Shown here one piece after another: positions 8,860 through 15,338 of a stretch of DNA of 64,000 nucleotides (positions within the stretch are counted from its first letter, which is position 1; the number at the start of each line of letters is the position of its first letter). The stretch covers positions 11,590 through 75,589 of the forward strand of contig CAWVRK010000009.1 in assembly GCA_963932955.1 (NCBI GenBank), in the 5' to 3' direction. This DNA is from Flavicella sp963932955 (GTDB lineage: Bacteria; Bacteroidota; Bacteroidia; Flavobacteriales; Flavobacteriaceae). Both the position numbers and the translations under genes were made by a program. The notes under the pieces were generated by a model. It made no database searches and was not told where the DNA came from. It saw only the letters and a program-made list of their open reading frames with translations.

Positions 8860-9870
8860 CTATTCTTGGTTTTCGATGGCTTCTTTGATTTTAGCTTCCA
8901 GTTCTTCCGCCAATTCCGGATTGTCTTTGATCAAGATTTTCACAGCGTCTCTCCCTTGTCCGAGCTTGGTGTCCCCATAGCTAAACCAAGAACCGCTTTT
9001 TTTGATGATGCCGTAGTTGACTCCGATGTCCAAAATTTCACCCACTTTTGAGATGCCTTGTCCGTACATGATGTCAAATTCTGCCATTTGAAAAGGAGGT
9101 GCCACCTTGTTTTTTACCACTTTTACTTTGGTGCTATTTCCAATCACTTGGTCTCCGTCTTTGATCTGCGTCCTTCTGCGAATGTCCAAACGAACAGATG
9201 CATAAAATTTCAAGGCGTTTCCACCCGTTGTGGTTTCCGGATTTCCAAACATGACCCCAATCTTTTCACGCAGCTGGTTGATAAAGATGACCGTACAGTT
9301 TGTTTTGCTAATTGTCCCTGTCAATTTCCGCAACGCTTGCGACATCAATCGCGCGTGCAAGCCCATTTTGGAGTCTCCCATCTCCCCTTCGATTTCACTT
9401 TTTGGCGTCAGTGCAGCCACTGAATCAATGACAACAATATCAATGGCTCCAGAACGAATCAAATTTTCTGTAATCTCCAAAGCTTGTTCTCCGTGATCGG
9501 GTTGTGAAATAATCAAATTGTCAATATCTACCCCTAAGTTTTCTGCATAAAACCGATCAAAGGCATGCTCTGCATCGATAAAAGCGGCGATGCCTCCAGC
9601 CTTTTGAGCTTCGGCAATGGCGTGGATGGTCAAGGTGGTTTTTCCGGAAGATTCCGGTCCGTAAATTTCAATCACTCTCCCTCTTGGATATCCGCCAACT
9701 CCTAAGGCGAGGTCCAACCCAAGAGATCCTGAAGAGATGGCCTCTACATCTTCATGCGCCACGTCTCCCATCTTCATCACGGCTCCTTTCCCGTAGGTTT
9801 TATCGAGCTTGTCAAGCGTCATTTGCAACGCTTTTAATTTTGCCTCTTTCTCTTTTGTATCGTTTGCCAT
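8860..9870 (-). CDS. recA: recombinase RecA
   Basis: This 336-residue protein forms the DNA strand-exchange filament and triggers the SOS-type response where one exists. Walker A GPESSGKT is at residues 71-78, Walker B lies in IDIVVIDSVAAL, and the DNA-binding loop L2 region FINQLREKIGVMFGNPETTTGGNALKFY is split over the motifs INQLREKIG and NPETTTGG. Length is typical of the phylum and the C-terminus is short and acidic. It is monocistronic, with a terminator behind it. I see no clear LexA-like palindrome upstream; the leader contains only a near-match TACTTTTA to the -7 element. Confidence 0.98.
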   Translation of the reverse strand: MANDTKEKEAKLKALQMTLDKLDKTYGKGAVMKMGDVAHEDVEAISSGSLGLDLALGVGGYPRGRVIEIYGPESSGKTTLTIHAIAEAQKAGGIAAFIDAEHAFDRFYAENLGVDIDNLIISQPDHGEQALEITENLIRSGAIDIVVIDSVAALTPKSEIEGEMGDSKMGLHARLMSQALRKLTGTISKTNCTVIFINQLREKIGVMFGNPETTTGGNALKFYASVRLDIRRRTQIKDGDQVIGNSTKVKVVKNKVAPPFQMAEFDIMYGQGISKVGEILDIGVNYGIIKKSGSWFSYGDTKLGQGRDAVKILIKDNPELAEELEAKIKEAIENQE

Positions 9871-10018
9871 AGTGAATCGCTTGTAAAAATTAATAATTAG
9901 AAAGTAAAAGTACTAAAATAATGGGGGATTTGGAGCAGAAAAAAACACTGAACAAAGAACTTTTTCAACAAAATAAAAAAAGAAGTTTCGCGCGCGATTT
10001 CACAGTTTTATTCAAAGG

Positions 10019-11293
10019 TCAATTGCCAAATCGCTCCAAAGCCGCTTCGATGACCTGGTAGATTTTCTGCAATTGCGCGTCTGAGATCACAAAGGGTGGC
10101 AAGATATACAAGGTATTTCCCAAAGGACGCAGACAGACGCCTCGGTCCATAAAGAAGTGAAATAATTCGTCTCTCAAACTGCCGTAACGCTCCATTGCTA
10201 CTGCCATGTCCAAAGCAAAAATAACCCCCAAATGCCGGGTCGCTTTTACGTTTGGATGTGTTTTTATTTTCTTTTCAAAAGCACGGTGCTGCTGCGCGAT
10301 GCGCTGCATGTTGGCCTGCATCTCTGCAGATGTCAACAATTCAATTCCCGCCAAGACTGCAGTACAACCCAATGGATTGGCCGAATAGGTGTGTCCGTGA
10401 AAAAAGCCCTTGCTGAGCGCGTCGTCGTAAAAAGCATCGAAAACGGCTTGCGTGCAGCTAGTCAAAGCCATGGGAACCAGTCCTCCTGTCAAAGACTTAG
10501 AGAGGCAGAGGATGTCAGGGCTGTTTTTTAAATATTCGGAGGCGAAATTTTTACCAGTTTTTCCAAAACCCGTCATCACCTCATCTGCGATACACAACAC
10601 CTGGTGCTTGCGCGCCATCGCAATCAGTTCGTCCAACAAAGATGCCTCGTACATGTTCATGGCTGCTGCTCCTTGTACCAAAGGCTCAAAAATAAAAGCC
10701 GCTACTTCGCCGGTTTTTAAGAGCTTTTCAAAACTGGTTTTTACCTGTTCAAAATTGGTTTGTGTAGGCACTTCGATGCGGTCGATCTGTAACAAGAAGT
10801 CTTCAAAAGGGCCGTTGTAAACAGAAAGCCCCGAGACAGACATGGCGCCAAAGGTATCTCCGTGGAATGCTTGTTCCAAAGCGATGATCTTGCTGCGTTT
10901 ATTTCCCTGATTGAAATGGTATTGCAAAGCCATTTTGATGGCGACGTCAACAGCAGTAGAACCGTTGTCTGAAAAAAACAGCTTTTGTTGGTTGTCAGGT
11001 AAAATGCGCATCAAGGCTTCTGACATTTCGATGGCTGGTTCGTGCGTAAAACCGCTAAAAACTACTTGGTCCAGCTTTGTAAGTTGGGCCGTAACCTTTT
11101 TGATGATGTGTGGGTTGCAATGCCCGTACATACAGGTGTACCAAGAGGCAATTCCATCGATATAGGCCTTTCCTTGGTCATCGTACAAAAGTGCTCCTTC
11201 CGCTTTGGTGATTGGAATGTGGTTCGCATGTAACTTGTGTTGGGTCAAAGGATGCCACAGGTGTTTTTGATCTCTTTCTGAAAGTGTACTCAT
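10019..11293 (-). CDS. bioA: adenosylmethionine-8-amino-7-oxononanoate aminotransferase
   Basis: The 424-residue class III aminotransferase converts KAPA to DAPA with S-adenosylmethionine as amino donor, the second step of the biotin ring pathway. The N-terminus HLWHPLTQH is the BioA hallmark. Asp237 (IADEVMTGFGKTG) and the PLP lysine Lys266 (LCLSKSLTGG) are visible. It is the last gene of a bioF-bioD-bioA run, 42 bp after bioD. No bioB, bioC or bioH lies in the window. Confidence 0.96.
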   Translation of the reverse strand: MSTLSERDQKHLWHPLTQHKLHANHIPITKAEGALLYDDQGKAYIDGIASWYTCMYGHCNPHIIKKVTAQLTKLDQVVFSGFTHEPAIEMSEALMRILPDNQQKLFFSDNGSTAVDVAIKMALQYHFNQGNKRSKIIALEQAFHGDTFGAMSVSGLSVYNGPFEDFLLQIDRIEVPTQTNFEQVKTSFEKLLKTGEVAAFIFEPLVQGAAAMNMYEASLLDELIAMARKHQVLCIADEVMTGFGKTGKNFASEYLKNSPDILCLSKSLTGGLVPMALTSCTQAVFDAFYDDALSKGFFHGHTYSANPLGCTAVLAGIELLTSAEMQANMQRIAQQHRAFEKKIKTHPNVKATRHLGVIFALDMAVAMERYGSLRDELFHFFMDRGVCLRPLGNTLYILPPFVISDAQLQKIYQVIEAALERFGN

Positions 11294-11335
11294 GGTGTTG
11301 CTGTATCGTTGTATTGTTTTTGGAAATGCTTAAAT

Positions 11336-11965
11336 CTAAGCATTTATAAAATCGCAGAGGACTTTTCGAAAGGTGTCGGCGTAGCGCGTGATGACCTCTT
11401 TTGAAAAGACCTTTTCCTCGTAAATATTTCCCAGCACACGAACTCCTGTCATTTTTTGAATCACGGTTTCTGTCGGCGGATGGGGATTTCCGCTAAAAAG
11501 CAAGGCCACATCCAATCCTTTTTCTTGCAGCATTCGAAGGGTCAACAAGGTGTGATTGATGCTTCCCAAATAGTGACGCGAAACAACAATGACTTTGTGG
11601 TGGTCCTGAATCAAATCCAATACGGTTTCCGAGTCGTTCAATGGCACCAAGAGTCCTCCTGCACCTTCGATAACGAGGTGGTTTGTTGTTTCTGGGGCGA
11701 GAATTTCCTTTTTTTGAATGACAAGGCCATCGATGGCGGCAGCTGCATGTGGACTCATCGGTGTTTTCAAAGCATAGCTATTGGGGTGAAATTGAGAGTG
11801 TGTATTGGAAATCAATTGCTGTACCTTGTGGGTGTCGGAATGTTCAAGGTCTCCTGCTTGTATAGGCTTCCAATAATCGGCTTTCAAAGCCTCTGTTACG
11901 ATGGCTGAGGCAATTGTTTTTCCTACATCTGTTGAAATTCCGGTGATAAAAAGCTGCTTTGGCAT
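11336..11965 (-). CDS. bioD: dethiobiotin synthase
   Basis: A 209-residue ATPase that closes the ureido ring of dethiobiotin from DAPA, CO2 and ATP. The N-terminal P-loop ITGISTDVGKTIASA and the VIEGAGGLLVPL motif are diagnostic of BioD. It sits between bioF (39 bp upstream) and bioA (42 bp downstream), matching pathway logic. Length is normal. Confidence 0.96.
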   Translation of the reverse strand: MPKQLFITGISTDVGKTIASAIVTEALKADYWKPIQAGDLEHSDTHKVQQLISNTHSQFHPNSYALKTPMSPHAAAAIDGLVIQKKEILAPETTNHLVIEGAGGLLVPLNDSETVLDLIQDHHKVIVVSRHYLGSINHTLLTLRMLQEKGLDVALLFSGNPHPPTETVIQKMTGVRVLGNIYEEKVFSKEVITRYADTFRKVLCDFINA

Positions 11966-12004
11966 GGTTGAATTTAGGTGTCGAATGGTGGTGTATTTTT
12001 GAGA

Positions 12005-13138
12005 TTAGGCCTTGGCAAAAATAGCCAATTGCCGCAGGACTTCTTCTATTTCTTCAAAGGTATTGTCGCTGTGGAGGCAAAAGCGCATGCGTTCTTGACC
12101 TTGGGGAACGGTAGGTGCCAAGACCGCTTTCACTTCAAACCCGAGAGTACGCAGTTGTCTTGCCGTATTTTTGACACGCTCATTTCCTGGAAAAACACAG
12201 GACTGTATGGCACTGGAACTTTCAATAAAAAAAGATGTAAGGTGGCATGCCTTTGCCATTTCCTTAAAAAAAGATATGTTCGAATGCAATTTTTGAAGCG
12301 CAGGACTTTGCTCCAATTCTTGGTAAGCGGCGGCTATGACTGCCACGGCATGTAAGGAAGCGGCTGTAGTGTAAATAAAAGACCTGGAAAAATTGATCAG
12401 GTAGTCCCGCAATTCAGGAGCCCCCAAAACAACGGCCCCATGACAACCCAAGGCTTTTCCAAAGGTGTGTACCCGCGCAAAAACTTCGTTTTCTAAATTT
12501 AGTTTTTGAAGCAAGCCTGTCCCTTTTTCTCCAAAAACCCCATTGGAATGTGCCTCGTCTACAATCAAATAGCAGTTGTTGCGTTTGGAAAAAGCCACCA
12601 AAGCTTCCAATGGAGCGCAATCCCCGTCCATGGAGTAGACGGCTTCCACAGCAATGTATACAGGGCCTTTGCACTTTGCGAATTTCTTTTCCAAGTCTTG
12701 CAATGAGTTGTGCTGAAATTTGTAAGCATTGGCATTGGACAATCGGATGCCGTCTCTAATAGAAGCATGGATCAAAGCGTCGTACAAAACCGTTGCTCCC
12801 TTTTGCAAAACCGCAGAAAACAATCCAACGTTGGCGTCGTATCCAGAATTGTACAACAGGGCCGCTTCGGCATTGTGAACTGATGCCAACATTGTTTCTA
12901 CCTCATCATGCAAAGGGTGTGAGCCCGAAAGCAAACGGGAACCAGAGCTTCCATTTACAAAGGTCTCGTTTTGAAGGCGAAGCCGTGCTTTTTCTTGAAT
13001 GTTAGGGCTTTTCGCAAAGCCCAAGTAATCATTCGAAGCGAAATCAATGGTTGCTGACGAACAAGACAAAACCCGATGCGCATTGATTTCTTTTCGTTCT
13101 TCTACTTTTTTTTTCAATTCTTTTGGAAATCTGTTCAT
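12005..13138 (-). CDS. bioF: 8-amino-7-oxononanoate synthase
   Basis: This 377-residue alpha-oxoamine synthase condenses pimeloyl-ACP (or -CoA) with alanine to give KAPA. Motifs are complete: FASNDYLGF near residue 33, GSGSRLLSG-type glycine loop (NGSSGSRLLSGSH, 62-74), Asp194 and His197 in VDEAHSNG, and PLP lysine Lys228 in HTFGKALGCHG. It opens the bioF-bioD-bioA run. The 207-bp upstream gap carries the atpC terminator and two more inverted repeats, and has no clear TAnnTTTG box. Confidence 0.95.
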   Translation of the reverse strand: MNRFPKELKKKVEERKEINAHRVLSCSSATIDFASNDYLGFAKSPNIQEKARLRLQNETFVNGSSGSRLLSGSHPLHDEVETMLASVHNAEAALLYNSGYDANVGLFSAVLQKGATVLYDALIHASIRDGIRLSNANAYKFQHNSLQDLEKKFAKCKGPVYIAVEAVYSMDGDCAPLEALVAFSKRNNCYLIVDEAHSNGVFGEKGTGLLQKLNLENEVFARVHTFGKALGCHGAVVLGAPELRDYLINFSRSFIYTTAASLHAVAVIAAAYQELEQSPALQKLHSNISFFKEMAKACHLTSFFIESSSAIQSCVFPGNERVKNTARQLRTLGFEVKAVLAPTVPQGQERMRFCLHSDNTFEEIEEVLRQLAIFAKA

Positions 13139-13208
13139 AGGACAACTCCTTTTGACTTGGCTTTTGATGAAAGTGCTAAATTAATGAACTTCCGAAGAAG
13201 TTGGACGC

Positions 13209-13248
13209 ACTCCTCAAAAAAACAACCTGTATTGTTTTTTTGAGGAGT
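13209..13248. repeat. 17-bp perfect inverted repeat upstream of bioF
   Basis: The two 17-nt arms (13209-13225 and 13232-13248) are exact reverse complements around the 6-nt loop CCTGTA. The flanks ACGCAC (13205-13210) and GTGCGT (13254-13259) are also complementary, allowing an alternative, longer imperfect pairing. The A/T run is internal to the stem, so this is not a classical terminator, although it could act as one in either direction. It lies 70 bp before the bioF start. Confidence 0.75.
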
Positions 13249-13259
13249 CTGCTGTGCGT

Positions 13260-13283
13260 GAAATCTCTTTTAAAGAGAGATTC
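13260..13283. repeat. imperfect inverted repeat between atpC and bioF
   Basis: AATCTC (13262-13267) and GAGATT (13277-13282) form a short stem that can extend by A/T pairs with a 2-nt bulge. It lies between the atpC terminator and the longer hairpin at 13209-13248. Confidence 0.4.
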
Positions 13284-13295
13284 AAAAAAAGGCAT

Positions 13296-13324
13296 AAAAA
13301 AACTCCGAGTCGCCTCGGAGTTTT
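13296..13324 (-). terminator. rho-independent terminator of atpD-atpC
   Basis: Stem CTCCGAG/CTCGGAG extended by four A/T pairs, with a 4-nt loop TCGC, followed on the minus strand by seven T residues. It begins 22 bp after the atpC stop. Confidence 0.9.
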
Positions 13325-13345
13325 GTAAAATTAATAGGGATGGCA

Positions 13346-13624
13346 TCAGTCTACCAAAACCACCACCTTGTTTTCTTTCATTTCAACTGTTCCGCTATTG
13401 ATTGCAATTGAGTAATTTTTGCCCTCTTTTTGAAAGTTTGCTTGGAACTCTTCTGCAATTTCTAAAGCATCTCCTTGTATTTTCACTGCGCCTTTGCCCA
13501 ATACAGAAACAATGGCCGCGTGGTTGTTTAACATTTGAAATTCCCCATTGATTCCAGGTACGGAAACAGCGGTGACTTCTTGACCAAATAAGGTCGCTTC
13601 AGGAGATACAATTTCTAAAAACAT
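13346..13624 (-). CDS. atpC: F1-ATPase epsilon subunit (short form)
   Basis: This 92-residue protein is the epsilon subunit of the F1 rotor stalk. It contains only the N-terminal beta-sandwich domain (VSPEATLFGQEVTAVSVPG and GEFQMLNNHAAIVSVL), and it stops where the C-terminal helical hairpin of the 130-140-residue E. coli type subunit would begin. The short form is usual in Bacteroidota and means the helix-based auto-inhibition of ATP hydrolysis is not available. It follows atpD by 31 bp; the remaining ATP synthase genes are not in the window. Confidence 0.95.
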   Translation of the reverse strand: MFLEIVSPEATLFGQEVTAVSVPGINGEFQMLNNHAAIVSVLGKGAVKIQGDALEIAEEFQANFQKEGKNYSIAINSGTVEMKENKVVVLVD

Positions 13625-13655
13625 CGTTTTTAATTAAAAATTAAATTTTTAAGAC

Positions 13656-15167
13656 TTAAGCTTCTGCCAACATTTTTTCTCCGGCATCAATTGCATCTTG
13701 GATAGAACCTCTCAAGTTGAAGGCCGCTTCTGGGTATTGATCCAATTCACCGTTCATAATCATGTTGAATCCTTTGATGGTATCTTTAATATCTACCAAG
13801 ACTCCAGGAATTCCAGTAAACTGTTCCGCTACGTGGAAAGGTTGAGACAAGAAACGCTGTGCTCTACGAGCTCTGTGTACAACTAATTTGTCTTCTTCAC
13901 TCAATTCTTCCATTCCCAAAATGGCAATGATATCTTGCAATTCTTTGTAACGTTGCAACAATTCTTTTACGTTTTGTGCACAGTTGTAGTGCTCTTCACC
14001 CAAAATATCCGCTGTCAAAATACGAGACGTAGAGTCCAATGGATCTACCGCCGGGTAAATTCCAAGCTCTGCAATTTTACGAGACAATACCGTGGTTGCA
14101 TCCAAGTGGGCAAAGGTAGTTGCCGGTGCTGGATCTGTCAAATCATCTGCAGGCACGTATACCGCTTGTACAGAAGTAATAGAACCTGTTTTTGTAGAAG
14201 TAATACGCTCTTGCATGGCTCCCATCTCTGTCGCCAATGTTGGTTGGTAACCTACGGCAGAAGGCATCCGTCCAAGAAGTGCAGAAACTTCAGAACCTGC
14301 TTGTGTAAATCGGAATATATTGTCTACAAAGAACAAGACGTCTTTTCCTTGTGTTGGGTCTCCAGCACCATCACGGAAATATTCAGCGATCGTAAGTCCA
14401 GACAAAGCAACACGTGCACGAGCCCCAGGAGGTTCGTTCATTTGTCCGAAAACAAAAGTTACTTTAGATGTTTTCATTTTTTCATGGTCGATGCTTTCAA
14501 GATCCCATCCACCTTCTTCCATTGACTGCTCGAATTTTTCTCCATATTGGATAATTCCAGCTTCAATCATTTCACGCATCAGGTCATTTCCTTCACGTGT
14601 TCTTTCACCTACTCCTGCGAATACTGAAAGTCCACCATGTCCTTTTGCGATGTTGTTAATCAACTCTTGAATCAGTACGGTTTTACCTACACCGGCTCCC
14701 CCGAACAATCCAATTTTACCTCCTTTTGAGTAAGGCTCGATCAAATCAATCACTTTAATTCCTGTAAACAATACTTCTGTAGATACAGACAAGTCTTCAA
14801 ATCTAGGCGCATCTCTGTGGATAGACATCCCGTTGGCACCGTCTTTTGGCAAAGCTTTCAATCCGTCAATAGGATCTCCGTTTACATTGAACAAACGTCC
14901 GTAGATGTTGTCTCCTACAGGAATCTTAATAGGATTTCCAGTAGCAACGGCATCAACGCCTCTGCTCAATCCATCTGTAGAATCCATCGCGATACAGCGA
15001 ACCGTATCTTCTCCAATGTGTTGTTCAACTTCCAAAACCAAAAGAGAACCGTTGTCTCTGGTAATTTCCAAAGAGTCGAAAATTTGTGGAAGACCTTCAC
15101 CTGTAGCAAATGCGACATCAATTACGGGTCCAATAATCTGAGTAACTTTACCTGTTAATTTAGACAT
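13656..15167 (-). CDS. atpD: F1-ATPase beta subunit
   Basis: The 503-residue catalytic subunit of ATP synthase. The P-loop GLFGGAGVGKTVLIQE, the DELSEED-type loop (here MEELSEEDK) and SSGDPTQ-equivalent segment DGAGDPTQGKDVLFFVDN are all visible. The start is placed at ATG 15167 (MSKLTGKVTQIIGPV), the conserved N-terminus; a longer frame to 15233 would read through the promoter. A -7 box at 15231-15238 gives a leader of about 60 nt. atpC is co-transcribed. Confidence 0.97.
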   Translation of the reverse strand: MSKLTGKVTQIIGPVIDVAFATGEGLPQIFDSLEITRDNGSLLVLEVEQHIGEDTVRCIAMDSTDGLSRGVDAVATGNPIKIPVGDNIYGRLFNVNGDPIDGLKALPKDGANGMSIHRDAPRFEDLSVSTEVLFTGIKVIDLIEPYSKGGKIGLFGGAGVGKTVLIQELINNIAKGHGGLSVFAGVGERTREGNDLMREMIEAGIIQYGEKFEQSMEEGGWDLESIDHEKMKTSKVTFVFGQMNEPPGARARVALSGLTIAEYFRDGAGDPTQGKDVLFFVDNIFRFTQAGSEVSALLGRMPSAVGYQPTLATEMGAMQERITSTKTGSITSVQAVYVPADDLTDPAPATTFAHLDATTVLSRKIAELGIYPAVDPLDSTSRILTADILGEEHYNCAQNVKELLQRYKELQDIIAILGMEELSEEDKLVVHRARRAQRFLSQPFHVAEQFTGIPGVLVDIKDTIKGFNMIMNGELDQYPEAAFNLRGSIQDAIDAGEKMLAEA

Positions 15168-15230
15168 TGTTGTGACTGTTATTTTGTTAGAACTATTGTT
15201 GTGGAAGTATTCCCTCCTTTTTTCAAGGGG

Positions 15231-15260
15231 CAAAGATAGGATTTTTGACTTACAAACAAA
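15231..15260 (-). promoter_or_regulatory. promoter of atpD-atpC
   Basis: On the minus strand TTTG (15260-15257), an 18-nt spacer and TATCTTTG (15238-15231) match the Bacteroidota -33/-7 arrangement. It lies just after the terminator of the upstream receptor gene. Confidence 0.7.
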
Positions 15261-15285
15261 AAAGGATTTTGGGTTTTTTACGCAT

Positions 15286-15316
15286 AAAAAAACGCCCTAA
15301 AAGATCAGGGCGTTTT
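15286..15316 (-). terminator. rho-independent terminator of the TonB-dependent receptor gene
   Basis: A 10-bp stem AAAACGCCCT/AGGGCGTTTT (15289-15298 and 15307-15316) with an 8-nt loop, followed by T residues on the minus strand. It begins 22 bp after the receptor stop. Confidence 0.88.
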
Positions 15317-15338
15317 GCAATTAAAAATCCTTTCGGGT

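Noticed and set aside
11456..11908. 150-codon plus-strand frame across bioD
   Set aside because: Complete overlap with the conserved bioD gene on the other strand, and no protein family is suggested.
13935..14525. 196-codon antisense frame within atpD
   Set aside because: It is antisense to strongly conserved atpD codons, with a Cys- and Arg-rich composition typical of antisense shadows; no start context or family.
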